From: Todiramphus chloris collaris
Lineage: Eukaryota > Chordata > Aves > Coraciiformes > Alcedinidae
Direction: 5' to 3'
Length of the DNA: 64,000 nt
NCBI GenBank assembly: GCA_025345505.1
Contig: JANVCC010000018.1
Location: 12,096,231 to 12,160,230, forward strand
Positions 1 through 12,424 of this stretch are shown here, in pieces (position 1 is the first letter of the stretch; the number at the start of each line of letters is the position of its first letter). The position numbers and the translations under genes are program-made. The notes below the pieces were generated by a model. The model did no database searches, had not been told where the DNA came from, and saw only the letters and a program-made list of their open reading frames with translations.

Positions 1-2155
1 GGTAGGTGTTTCTGAAACTTCTTTCATGCAAGTTCAGTGCTTACCAAAGTAAAGGAGACTTGTACTAATTTTAAAGTTTGTTCCTTTAAGTTCCACTACC
101 CAACAAGTTTATGTTTGTTCTACTCTCTTTTTCTACTTTCATTGTTGTATCTCAACAAATCAAGTCTCTATTTATTCTATTTATTTATTTATGTCTATTT
201 ATAAGTCTATTTATTTATTTATTAGTATTTTTATATGATGAGTTGTTTTCTCAAGTAGAAGTGCAGTTGTATTCTCTGTCTTTAGTACTTCAGATTGCTT
301 CTTTTATTGCCTGATTTAAACATTTTATTTGCAAATGCATTTTTTTCAATGTTTTCCAGGTTTTTACACCTTGTAGTGCAACTTCATTAAGAGACCACAT
401 AAACGTCTATTAAATGTTTATTCTTACATTTTTTTTTATTATCACCACTCAATGAATAATGGAATTCTTTTCTTACTGATTTCAACCATGTAATAGTTGT
501 AACAGTTACAGCAGGCTTTATGTCTGAGCCATCTTTATTAACTCTGCAATGCCTTACTTCTGAATAGAATCATGTCTTAGGTGTACAGCTGATCATACTG
601 TATAGGCTTGAACACATAATTGTGGTGTTTAAATACAAGTTATGGTAAGGTGACATAGCAGACCTTTTGAAAAGTTTTATTTGAAACTGCAGTGCAGTAA
701 TACATGTTATCAAAATGTTAAATTTCCGTTCAGTGTAATTGTGGCTTGGCCTACATACTATTACTTGTTTGAGAGTTCATAATTGTCTTAGTAGTCTAAG
801 TTCACCATCTTCATGTAATAAAAACATCTTAGAGGGCTTGCACTCTGAAGAAGAGGCCGGAGGGAGCAATAGCTACAGTACATATGCAGTCTAATTAAGG
901 CAGCTGCAAGTGTGTAGCCTTTTTCTTTACAAAATTGCTTGTATAGCAATGTGTATGAGATACACAGGCAACACACGGAGGCAGTCTGTGCTGCTTCAGT
1001 AACAGGATAACATCAGAATAAAATGCTACAAAGGATTTGAAATAAAGTCTAGCACCTACAAGCTATTTCCTGGTTTTTTCATCAAAAAGCACTCAAGTTT
1101 GAGATGGTATGTGCAACTATGAGCTTATACTTGAGTGAAATCCTTGTGGAATTGATACTCATACAGTATAGAAATAAAAAATTTTTTCATCCCTTATGTG
1201 TCTATACCTAGAATTGGAATTTGAAGTCAGACAAACTTTTGGTATTGTATAAGGCAAAATCTGTTAAACTTTCTGTCAATTCACTGCTTCTGTACTTCTG
1301 TCTCATTTCTTCTAAAGGCTTCGTGTCCAGTGCAGCTGCTTGGCCACTCTTTAATACCCTCTTGCACCCCACTTCTCCAAGGGAAAAGATTCTTTGCCTT
1401 CTCCATTCACAAAACTTGAGACCAACTTTGTTGCTCAGATTTCTTTGTTAGTGAAATCTATTATTTGTACCAAAAGTGCATTGATGATTAATTTGGTGTT
1501 TGCTCCAGGAAGCCAAACCCAAGTGAGGATTTCTGTAAAAGCATGTTTTATCAGTTGCTTCTGCAATTACTTTCTCCATAAACTAAGCATAAGTTTTTCT
1601 CCTCTATTCTTTAATGGTCCTACATGTCTGTCCCACTACTCTGTCTGTAGATAGAGAGTTATATGCAAAAAATCTTTATGAGAAGGTCATGCTGACCAAA
1701 TGAAACTAAACAGTTGTGCCTTTTGACTTTCATCAGTTAAATGGCCTGTAGAAATTCTGCTCACAAAACTACTGTCTTGTGTAACACTTGCCTCTGGAAT
1801 TGCCCAGCATCTCAGATTGATAGTTCAGATAATGGATGTTTTTCATGAAAGTTACTTAGCCTACATAGTACATCAGGGTGCATATAATTAAAAAGAAAGT
1901 AAAATTATTAATATTATGTGAAAAATACTGAAAAAAAATCGTGAAGAAAGAAAGGACTTTTTGTCTAGGCACTTAAAACAGTGGGAGGGTTTCAAAGATA
2001 CGTATGTGGTTTTCTTCCTGTCTTTCCCCACACCCTTGTTTGTCTATCATGGAAGCTTGTACATCAGAATTTCTTGTGTTTCCTATTATATCAATTACAA
2101 TTCTTACATTTGACTGTTTGACTGGTAAGAGACTGTATTTATTTTGTGTTTATAG
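1..2155 (+). other. NBAS: NBAS intron, 3' part
   Basis: This is the end of an intron whose donor lies outside the window. It is AT-rich with frequent T runs. A TTTA-type simple repeat lies at about 168-235. No exon, RNA gene or transposon was recognised. It ends in a T-rich tract and an AG acceptor at 2154-2155. Confidence 0.8.
168..235. repeat. Imperfect (TTTA)n simple repeat
   Basis: Runs of ttta/tatt units interrupted by two 'gtct' blocks. It makes a chance hydrophobic reading frame of 67 codons, which is not a gene. Confidence 0.8.
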
Positions 2156-2254
2156 GTTCTTTATCAGACTGTGAATTACCAGTTGCTCCCATCAGAAGGA
2201 AGTGAGAACGTAAATACCTCAGGACCTTCTTCGTTCATCAGTAAGGATAGAGAG
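2156..2254 (+). CDS. NBAS: NBAS exon 1 of window (33 codons)
   Basis: It is read from codon 1 of the exon and gives window residues 1-33, starting VLYQTVNYQLLPSEG and ending FISKDRE. The acceptor is 'tttatag' and the donor 'gtaaga'; both ends are phase 0. The serine- and asparagine-rich second half looks like a flexible loop. It lies near the C-terminal edge of the Sec39-like region. It is the least conserved-looking exon of the set and was accepted because the frame, both splice sites and the phase fit the next exon, 6.3 kb downstream. A missed small exon in that gap cannot be excluded. Confidence 0.85.
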
Positions 2255-2436
2255 GTAAGATTTAAAGAGAGAAGTGGTTTTATTGAAGAGCTGCTTTTGA
2301 GTTTTTAGCAGCATCTACCTGTTTATTAGATAAAATGCACAACATTAATAACATCTACTAATGTCTGTTCTTAGATTGTTTTAAGTTCAAGGTTTTGCTT
2401 ATATATTCATTTAGTCTGTTCTGTGTGGGGTTTTTT

Positions 2437-2464
2437 GTTGTTGTTGTTGTTGTTGTTGTTGTTG
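2437..2464. repeat. (GTT)9 microsatellite
   Basis: Nine uninterrupted GTT units lie 180 bp after an NBAS exon donor. It is likely length-polymorphic. Confidence 0.95.
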
Positions 2465-5039
2465 CTTCTTCCTGCACAATCTTAGCACCATAGAAAAAAA
2501 AATAACCCAGAAGCAGAAGGGGAAAGTGTAGCAAAACTTAACATGATAATATACATTTAATGATGGTTTGATTTTTTTTTTTTATCTGTCCCAATTGAAA
2601 ATCAAAACATTTGAAAAGAAACCTGTGCTATATATTTAGTTAAGAAATGTCTTGAGGTAAAGTTATTTTTCTCCTTTGTTCTGTGCATTATGAAGTTTGT
2701 GCTTTCTTTGCAATTCCATGTTACCGGAACAGCAACAGATACAGACATACATGTGGAAGTTATTTAGTGTATTTTTATAATATATGTATAGGCATACCTG
2801 CCTATTTTGTATACATATATGCATATGTAAGCATACAGATTGTGTATATATAAAATGAATGTTCCAGAAAGCAAAATAACACTGAAAAGAGTATTCAGAG
2901 GAAGAGCGCTTAATACTTTGTATCTACCGGAATCATTGAAATGAAGAACAGGTTTGTTTCACTGGCATGAATACTTTATATTTTCTTGAAATTGGTAAAT
3001 GACTCTTTTAGAGAGGAGTATTAAGTGGATATTAATAAAATTTTGGCACCTTCAGATGTGGGTGTGGATATGTATCTTTACAGTATTTTGATATATATAA
3101 CAACTTTGTCATACATCGCCTTTCATGTGCTGTAGTACTATTAACTGTATGTTGTGACAGAACAATTACACATGCATAGAAATGATTCTGAAACTTAATC
3201 AAGAAGTTGAGTTCAGTAAAATCACTAACAATAATCAATATTCATTATGCTGGGAAATTCACATTCAGAAAATTATTCCCTCTTATTTTCTCTGGTAATT
3301 GTTTGGTTATTTTTTTCCCTTTACTTGTATGTTTAGAATTGGAAGTAGGCAGATGGTTAACCTGGCAAGTTTGTATGTTGCTGTGTTGAGATATTTTTCT
3401 CCTTTCTGTTTTAATAGAGCTTCTTGGCATGTCATATTTCAGACTGTTACATGAAATGAATTCTGTATATTTGCTAATTCTTTTTGTTCTCTCCCAGTTG
3501 ACTTTATAGGGATTTATAGCTTCTTTCATTTCTTGCAATGACACAGGAGGAAACATAGCCAAGAAATGCTTACTGTATAACCCTTCCTTTGTTATAGACA
3601 TCTGAAATGTTAGAAAAGCAATATATTCAATAACTCAGTTTCTCTGACTTAACTAAATCCCATAACTGCAATCCCCATAGTTCTACTTCAGCTAATTCCT
3701 CATGCTTCACCTATATTGTCTTGCATGGAGTTTTAGTTTCTTCGAAGAAAAAAAAAACTATAAGACTTTTTGTTGTTGTTGTTTTAATTTCTTTTTATTA
3801 CTTTCTTTTTCACTTCTTTCTGATTAACTTATAGCATCCTTTTCTCAAGGGGTTGACCAATGTTCTTCTTTCTCACTTATTGATACCTTTTCAAATTGGT
3901 GGTCTGAGTGTAATTTTCCTTATCTTGACTTGTGTATGCTAGAAGAAGCTTAGTCATGTTAGAGCATTCTTTTCTCTGTTCCATTAAAAATACCCATCAG
4001 TGATTACATCAACTTTTCCTTTCAAAGCTTTAATGATCTTTTTCCATCTCTTTCTACCTTCATGTAGTATTGAATCATCAGTTGCCACTAACATTTTTCT
4101 CGTTGTACCATCCTATATCACCAGCTGGTCATGCTTGTCAATCATTCTTCTCTTGATGAATTCTTCTCTAGAAGTGTCTAAACTCATTATTTGTGTTCTT
4201 TTAAGTTTTTCCTCTAAAACTTTTTTTTTCCCATGAAACCTGCATATCTACACAGATTGCATAGAAATGTGTCGTTTAACATTGCTGTCATATTGACTTC
4301 AGTATAACTTTTCTCCAACCTTTTGTTGATTCTTACTCTGAAGGAAATTCCTGATTGCTATGATAAAGATGAACATAATTATTCTGTAGCAGCTAATGCA
4401 TTTACACAAGAATGTACTTCATTGCCTTAGTGCCAACTTGTCATTATTGATTGAACTCATGGGATCCATTGGAGAAATTATCCTTTGGAAGCCCCAATGA
4501 TTCCAACATAACAGATTATTTTAAAGCAAAATATTGTTTCCCCAATCCCCACCTTTTTTTTCTCTTTGTAGCATACAACAAATGCCTGAACAACTAATCT
4601 TGTGCTTCTCAAATGAAATATCTCAGTAAGAAAATTAATGTTGATATTTATTTATTTATTAAAAGCATTTCAGAATATTATTGCTAACATTACTAGCTTA
4701 AATTATAATGCTTTGTCACAAGATGCTGTGTCATGTATAAACAGAAACAGTAACCATCAATTGTCTTCCGTATGAGTTCTGACTTTGTTAAACAATCAGT
4801 GCAATACTTAAATCATGCATTACATCTGGTATGAATAAAATAATTATCTTTTACATATCTGAATGTGAAAACTTAATTACTCTCAAGTGGCACATCAGCA
4901 GAAGAGCAATTTACAGTTTCAAAGTCCTTGAAAACAAAATCTTTGATAGACAACCATAATTTGTAGAGAGTATCTTCAAATTATAGGAATAATTTTCCTA
5001 AACGTTGATTAAAGAAAATTTCCAATTAACAAAGCATTA

Positions 5040-5058
5040 TTTTTTTTTTTTTTTTTTT
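5040..5058. repeat. Poly-T run (19)
   Basis: A pure T19 tract inside an NBAS intron. It could be a decayed poly(A) tail in antisense, but no retrocopy body is recognisable beside it. Confidence 0.85.
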
Positions 5059-6830
5059 ATATTTTGAGGTGAACTGTGGCTGTGTTTTATGGGTAAATGT
5101 AAACTGGTTTTGGGTCTGTAATTACTAAATTAGAATTCCTCTCATAGGAAGAGGTAACTGTAATTCCTGAAAGAATTGTGTTCATTGACAGTGCCACTGG
5201 ACTCTTGTGGAAAGGAGAAAAATTTCCACATGGAACTCCATACATGCACTACTTAAAAACTCCTATTGTAATCAGTGGAGATCCAGTCAATGGTGCATAT
5301 AGAATAATGCAATTAATCAGCCATTAGGTGCTTGATTCAGGTATTTAATCAGAAACATCAACAATTAGAGATGCCATAAGTTATCCTTCTGTCCTTTAGC
5401 TACTCATCCAAAAAGTTTAGATCCTCTGTCAGATCTACAAGTGTGAAGATACCTTAATTAACTGCCGTAGATCTCAGACAGTCATCAAAGCCTTTGCTTA
5501 AGCAGATGAATCAAATGTATTGTATACGCTTAAGAGTGAGTTACTTTTTCAGTTCCAGTGATGTGATAGCCCTAATACAAGCTCAGACATCCAGTGACAT
5601 CTGAATTTTAGTGTTGTCATCTTGAGCTGAATCTTTTCTACAGTCTCTCATCTATGGTTTGATTTATCTTTGCAAGACTGGAGTTTTTAATTAGTCTGGG
5701 TCATTAGCTATAACATAAATTACAAAAAAACCCAAACCAACCAAAACAACACAATGAACAAAACAAACCCCAAAGCAGAGTGCCCTCCAAGGCACAAAAC
5801 CAAATGTGGAATAAACATGAATACTTACGTAAAAGATAATATTTAAAATTCCTGTTTTCCAATGGAAGTACCAAAAAGGAAGGAAAAAGGAAAGCTAATA
5901 CTTGATGTGTTCTGTTTTATGAACAGAATCTGTTCCACCTCACTTTGTTTCCTATTTCCTTCATAATCTTCATGCATAATGCCTCTTAATGCATAAGGTG
6001 TATACACTGCATCTTTTAATCCTTGCACCTTGAGTAACTGTCATTAAAGCCAAAAAAAACCCCACCCAAAAATCAACCATGTTGCAGTTGTTCTAATTTA
6101 TTACTCTCTCTTCTGTGGCTTATTTAAAAAATAGTTGGCTTTGTTATTTGTCCTTGCATTAGACTGTTGGGAACTATATATTTGTGTATTTATGAGAGGA
6201 GGTGTGTTTAAATAATAAATATCTTAGCTCTTGATAATTCAGAATTCATTGACTGATTTTTTCACACCCATTTAGTTTAATAAAAACTTTTGAGCTGCTA
6301 ATTTTGCATTAATAAGTTGTTGTTATCGTTGTTTTATTTTTTTTTCCCTGTCTTAATCAGAAGTGCTTACTTTAGTAAAGTATAACAGGAAGAAATAGTA
6401 TAAGAAAATAGTTTTTCCCAAACAATTAAAGGATACAATTAAGGTTGTCTTCTTAAGATGGGGTCTTCAATAATATTTAAGAAATCATTTATTTTATGAG
6501 AGATTGATTTGGGGTAGCAAAAAGTTATAATCTGAAAGTGTTGCTGTTCCAGGTACACAGAGCACTGGCTTTTCAGAATACAGAATTCTTATTTGTGCGG
6601 ATTGTAATTACTCATAAGAGTCAAAATTCTTTTTAGAAAAGATCAATAGAGTTTATCCGATAGCAGTGGAGCTCGAGAAGCATACACACACCAGTATACA
6701 AGTTAGTCCATTAGTTTTCACACAGCTGAAGGATGTTTATTTTAAAAAATGTGTTTTGTTCAAAGGCAGTTGAGAACTTGGGAAGGGGGAATTTATTTTT
6801 CTGGTTCTGTGTTGGTTAGGTTTTGTTATT

Positions 6831-6852
6831 CCCCCCCCCCCCCCCCCCCCCC
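6831..6852. repeat. Poly-C run (22)
   Basis: Pure C22 following 'ttttgttatt'. It is one of four C/G homopolymers of 17-22 nt in this window. It could form i-motif or G-quadruplex structure or be a sequencing-length artefact. Confidence 0.9.
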
Positions 6853-8510
6853 GTCCATGAAGAATCGTTTAGCTCTTAGGAAGTATCTACTTGAAAATGG
6901 AGGCAGAGAGAGAAATTAATATCTTGTGTATAACATTTAAAATAAATTAGAAAAAGCTTTCAGACTGATTACCAAGAGCGGTTTATTTAAAAAACACACG
7001 AACAAGAAATTCTTTGCCACGTCCCAAGCCACCTGACCTAGAATTTTCTGTTGCTTTTTACTTTTTAGAGAAGTAAAAATTTGGACATGTTGTAAATGGC
7101 ATGCTCTTTCTTCATTTGGTGAAGTAAGAGATGAAATTTACAGTTTAGCCAGTCAGTTCATCTGTAAAATGCAGAATGTAATTTCAGAAAAGACTGAAAA
7201 AATGCCTTAATGGAAAGGAGGATTTCAGTGGACCTACTACTTCAGTGGTCAGCTTAAGACAGTGATTTATTGCATGCTACAGTAGAAGTTACTAAAAATA
7301 AGTTTGTCTACAGTTAAATTCTACCTTACTGAAGCAAACAATTTTTGTCACTGAGTTTATGGTGGGACATAATTCACTGGAGCGTAACTTGACATTCTTT
7401 TGCTCTGATGTCTGAAATTTTATAATGAGTTAGTAAGTTGTAAACTAATACCTCACATTCAGTTATACAGGTAGAATTTTTCTATGTCAGTATGCTTCAT
7501 TGTATGGGGAAATGAACAAGTTGTTAGAGATACATTGGGTATGTAACTGTTGAAGTTTGCAGGATGGAGGAAACTAAGTATATTTTCTATTGCTGAAGGC
7601 TGTGTTTACATTAACATGCTAATTATATATTTATGTCTAATGTGTAAGCTTTGTAAAACATGCAATTAACAGAAATTTTTCAGGACTAGAATAGCACAGG
7701 TCAACCAACATAGATATATTTTATATGTTTATATATGTATTATTTAAACACTTTACGTAAGGAAGAGCTGGTGCAGGAAGTTCCAGTTGTGGAACATGTC
7801 TTCCACTTCTAAAAATTGACTTACATGTGAGTTTGCTGAGAGTGAAGATGTTTTGCAAGATAAAGTGTCAGCATGTACATGCAAGTATTGCAGCAGTAGT
7901 TTGGGATTGAGACTAGGCTGGGGTCTTGATTCTTTATTGCAGTCTTTTAGGTTTGCTCTATTCAGCACCTTGTAAGTGCTGACTGCAGAATTTCAAACCT
8001 TAATGTCACTTTTTTACTTGGACTAGAGGTGCGTGTGTACATCTCTGCACCATTTCCCCTACTGAGAATTCAACTTAATTAATGCTGCCTCTGTACAAAT
8101 AGAAGATTGTCTTTACTATCAGCTTTCTTGAATTATTGAAGACTAATTTTAGTATGCTCTATCTTGTTTGTAGAGAGGTCGTTGTTTTAACAGAAGCATT
8201 CCACAATTATGTAAAATATTTTTTATTATAAACTTTGGAATTAAAACCACTTAGTGTCTGTGGCAATAAGAGATTATAACTGAAGAAGGGGTAAAATGTT
8301 CTGATCACACTACTCACTTCAGCTTGAAGCTCCTAAATCAATTTTAACTTGTCTTTTGTTTATTTTTTATGACAGCTGCTGAATAAATTATTGATTGTTT
8401 AAATGTTATTAATATAGTGTGCCTGAACTCTAATGCATTTGGCTTAAGGTCATTAACCTAATTAAAGCATGAGTCTAACGCTTGCCGTTGTATGTTGGAT
8501 GTGCTCACAG

Positions 8511-8675
8511 GATGAAATCGTCTCCTCTAGCCAGTCAGCTGATTTGTTGCACTGGACGACATCAAAAACCATGAAGGTGTTGTCTAACACAACTATGACT
8601 ACAAAAGCTATGCTGCATGCTGTCAGTGATGGACAGTGGTGGAAGAGATCATTAACTTATCTTCGACCATTACAT
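8511..8675 (+). CDS. NBAS: NBAS exon 2 of window (55 codons)
   Basis: It encodes window residues 34-88, from DEIVSSSQSADLLHW to KRSLTYLRPLH, phase 0 at both ends. Acceptor 'gctcacag', donor 'gtaagg'. The segment mixes a polar lead (SSSQSAD) with an aromatic stretch (GQWWKRSLTYL) that looks like a buried helix face of the alpha-solenoid. The upstream sequence stays open in the same frame to an ATG at 8469, but those codons lie before the acceptor and are not part of the protein. The next exon follows after only 589 bp. Confidence 0.93.
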
Positions 8676-9264
8676 GTAAGGAATTGCTAATGTGTCTCCA
8701 GATGTTTCCACATTCATATAGTATAAAAGCTGGGCTCCCTTTGTAGGTATGTGATAACTGAAGACTTCAAATCAATAAATGAACAAGCGACTACTTGGGA
8801 TTGTTTGCAAGCAAATCCCAATGAAAGAAGGGGTCTAAAGCTGTTTCCTTTTGTTTGTTTCTAATCTGTTTTCTCCCGCATTCTTAGCGTAGTGTGAGAA
8901 GGCACAGATGAAATTTGGCAGAGCTTCAGAACTTTGGGGAAGAAAGCACACTTTAAATACTGTCATTTTATATTTGAAGCTGTTTCTTTTCAGTTTCTCT
9001 TTTCTACCTTCTCTATTTCATTGGATTTTTCTATACTGTTTATGATACTGTTTCTTTCTGATACTATTTTTGAGCATGATTCTCCTTCCTTTTTTAAGAA
9101 TACTGGACCTCATTTGGCATTGGTTTATGTAAGATGACCTCTGTCTTGCTCCCCACTGTATTCAATGATATTTTAATTTACAGTTGTTTCCCTTGTGAAC
9201 AGCAGCTACAGTCTTTTCAATGAGCTTTTTTACAGCTAGGTTCAACTCTACTTATTTTTCCCAG
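8676..9264 (+). other. NBAS: NBAS intron (589 bp)
   Basis: A short GT-AG intron. The 3' half is pyrimidine-rich and ends 'ttatttttcccag'. Nothing else was seen. Confidence 0.9.
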
Positions 9265-9378
9265 GGCCAAGAATTTGGAGATGCATTAAAAAGTGGGCCT
9301 GGAGGAAATGCCACTGTGGAAAAGCAAGGCTGTCATCCATTTTATGAGTCTCTAATTGCCGATCCATATGTTGGAGAA
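9265..9378 (+). CDS. NBAS: NBAS exon 3 of window (38 codons)
   Basis: It encodes window residues 89-126, starting GQEFGDALKSGPGG and ending LIADPYVGE. Acceptor 'tttcccag', donor 'gtaagt' (consensus), phase 0 at both ends. The glycine-rich GPGGNAT stretch suggests a loop, and CHPFYESLIADPY reads as a conserved helix. It is separated from the next exon by the smallest intron of the window (222 bp). This compact group is typical of the middle of NBAS. Identification rests on frame continuity and the match of the joined protein to NBAS. Confidence 0.93.
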
Positions 9379-9600
9379 GTAAGTTTCGGTTACAGAATTC
9401 TGAAGTGAGATATTTTGTTGAGGATTTTGGATTACATGTGTGACTTGAAGTTTGTTGTAATAGTAGGAAAAAAATCCAGAAATATACAGAAAGGAAAGCA
9501 AAAGCAGGAACCAAGGTAGATAATTGCATCTGATGTGAGTGAGTTAAATATAACTGCAGGGTGTAGTGCACATGTGTCAGTAACCTTATTTTATCTGTAG

Positions 9601-9724
9601 TCTGAAATCAGCTATGGCACATACCAGAACAATTCTATGGAAAGTTTTGCAGAAGTCTTGCTGAGAACAGAGAAACTGACAGAAACCAAGAGTGAAGGAA
9701 AAGACCTACTTCCAACCACAGAAG
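9601..9724 (+). CDS. NBAS: NBAS exon 4 of window (41 codons + 1 nt)
   Basis: It encodes window residues 127-167, beginning SEISYGTYQNNSMESFAEVL and ending with the acidic/polar KSEGKDLLPTTE, plus one base of a split valine codon (residue 168). Acceptor 'ttatctgtag', donor 'gtatgt' with the exon ending in G. The intron that follows is phase 1. SFAEVLLRTEKL is a clear amphipathic helix. The polar tail just before the junction is probably a surface loop joining it to the helix in the next exon, 5.3 kb away. Confidence 0.94.
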
Positions 9725-12380
9725 GTATGTGTATGTGTGTATTCACTCCTGTATTTACTTTATCTAGTAAATACAGAAGAATCTATGAAGGGGTTTAAAT
9801 ATGGAGAATTGCACACAATGATCTGAAGTGTTGTCTGAGTATTTTTTATGAGTTATCAGATTCAAAAGCTTATGTTGGTAAGTAGTCTTTGTAGAAGTAG
9901 TTGCAGAGTATTCAAGACATGACATTTTTAAAAGGATTGCTTGGTGAAGAGTAGAATTCTGGCTTTCAATAAACAGAAAACTGATATTTGGGGGTTGATA
10001 AAGTTATGTACACCGGAGGGAAAAATTCTTGAAGGTCCCCTGAATACAACCATGTACAGATATTAAGTGGAAATTTGCAATCCAGTGTTAATGTTCTATG
10101 CCTGCTTATTCACTTTCTCAGATCCTGTGCCATTGTGTATTCTGCTTTTGGTATTGCAGGGTCATTTCTGTATTTTATTTGGTAATGAATGCTTAATTGC
10201 AGCTTCTGGAATCATCAGGACTTTGTCTTCTGAAATTTCTACATTTTACAGGTTATACTAAATAATTTGTTAACTGAAATAGTTTTGCTTTTTTAAAAAA
10301 AAACAAACAATCAACAAAACAGCAAACCACACAAAGCCACGTATGATTATTTGTCTTTCCTTCTGGTTGTCTCATGCTGGTTTAAGAAGTGAACTGTTTA
10401 AATATTTACATGATGTTAGTGTCTTTTGAAGGAAGATATCTATATTATATTTTACTCTGTGGTAAGTTCTGCAATGAAAAATGAATGTATTAAATCACTT
10501 GCAATATGAGAAAAGTTTCAAGTGAAACTTTCTTCATAAACCACACAGGTTTTTTCCAGCTGTTTAGTAAAACCAGCATACTTGCCGTAGAAGTATACAA
10601 CACAATGGTTTGAGATATGTGATATTGCTACAGGTAACCTGTATAGTTGTAACATTTTGTAATATTGAGAATTAGGGAAGATCGGCAACAGCTTGTGTGA
10701 ATTGGGACGTATTCAAACTTTGTTCCTTTTATGCTTTCTTAATACAAAAAATAGGTATAAATCAGTACTTATGATCCATTTTCTTCAATGCTGAAAGCCC
10801 ATAGGCTTCTAGCTCCAATTCCTGTTTCGTAAAGGAGGGATAGGAAAAGACTAAAATTGCTTTCTTAGGGCAAATCATGTCAGTTGGCAGATCTTTGATA
10901 ATACTTCTGGCTTCCACTTGAGTTATTTGACCTGTATTTTACAATTCACTGGTTGCATTTGAGATGGAAATTTTAGGGTTTGGGACTTTTGTTTGAAGAA
11001 GAAAAGAAATTTTAGGTTCTAGTTTAGCTTTTGAGCCTCTGTCTTCCTCCTCTTAAGCATGCAGACTACTGGTTTTGCCATTTTTATACTTCTGTTCTCT
11101 TCCACCACTCCTATAGTCAACCTGAATTCCACTTAAGAGTCCCTCCAACTGTGTTATGAAACTGAGAGGTCTGTGTTTTCCTCTGGAAAACTGAGATATT
11201 TTTATTCAGTACTCAGCAATCCTATTGTATGACACCTTTTGGTACTCAATAGACAGTGTTGTTACACGTAAGTGTAATGTAGCTTTGTGTAAATGAATCA
11301 ATCGGTACTTTGCTAATTGTAATGCATTTAGCCTTGGATTAGCAGTGTTGGATCCCACCTCTTCCTGCTTCCTAATGCTTTGCTTTATCAGTTCCCATGG
11401 AAGTCCTTATGAGGAGTTAACACTTTCAGGATTGAAAAACTGCATAGTAATGGCACACTGCCAAAGTTTATAATAATAAAAAACCCAAACATGTAGATAC
11501 AACCCCATTTATTATTCTGTGTTTTTCTTCTATTTTTCAGGCTTACATTAAGGTTTTGGGAGGATTTTGTCATATGAAATTTGAATGCTAATATGAGTGA
11601 TTAGCTACTATACTACTAACAAACATTCTTTCCTTATAGCTGTCTTCTGGGACAGTCACAGCAGAAGGCTTTAGCCCTTGTAAATGAATTGACGAACCAG
11701 GAAGTAGATGCAGTTTAGCAAAGAAACCAGAGTTATACTTAGCACAGTTGTACTTTGTTGAAGTATGCACCAAAATCTTTCTATTACTGTAGCAGTGTCA
11801 CTCTCCAGTTCTGAAGGAGTAGCTAAAGCACTTTCCCCAGAGGCTGCGTTGTGTGATAAAACTCAAGACAATATTTGCCGCTTCTTTTGTGGATTTGGTA
11901 GGTCAGAAACATTGGCCTGTCATGTTTTTTGTCCTGTCTATGTGGATATAGGTGGTAGACTGAGCATTTTCAAGTGAGGTGGTAACACCCATCACTTCAG
12001 GTCCAATAAAAAACTTCTCAGTTTTGCCTTTATAGTGCATCCAGACTTAGCACGCCCACGGCAGTGTTGTGTATCTCTGTTTAATTGTAGTTCTCTTTCT
12101 TCATAGCTCTTAGGGATTTCATGGGGAGGCTGAAGATGACATTTGCATGGGAGCTTACTACAGTTGATGACTGCATTTTGTTGTAACCCGATTAGGTACT
12201 AAACCTGAAGTAAACTCAAGAAAGTCGGTCATACCTAATAATCCTCAGGAGTTTTAGAACAAAGAATAGCGTAGTGTTTTCCTGATTTTGAAATTGCTTT
12301 CACATGTCACTGTTCAACTGCAATATATGGTTTTAATTTTGGTGAGATTTTATCACATTGAAGAATTTTGAAGCAGTTTG

Positions 12381-12424
12381 TTTTTTTGTTTGTTTGTTTG
12401 TTTCAGAGGAAAACAAACAAACAA
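12381..12424. repeat. (TTTG)n / (AAAC)n hairpin
   Basis: A TTTG array is followed, after the short loop 'cagagga', by an AAAC array that is its reverse complement. The pairing arms are about 13-14 bp. Confidence 0.85.

Larger units (their letters stand above)
2255..8510 (+). other. NBAS: NBAS intron (6.3 kb)
   Basis: A GT-AG intron between phase-0 exons. It holds a (GTT)9 repeat at 2437-2464, a T19 run at 5040-5058, an A/C-rich patch at about 5724-5790 and a C22 run at 6831-6852. No recognisable transposon or RNA gene was seen. Short reading frames (for example the 118-codon minus-strand frame at 3245-3601) resemble nothing known and look like chance. Confidence 0.8.

Noticed and set aside
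3245..3601. 118-codon minus-strand reading frame
   Set aside because: No family resemblance, no repeats and no promoter or splice context; treated as chance.
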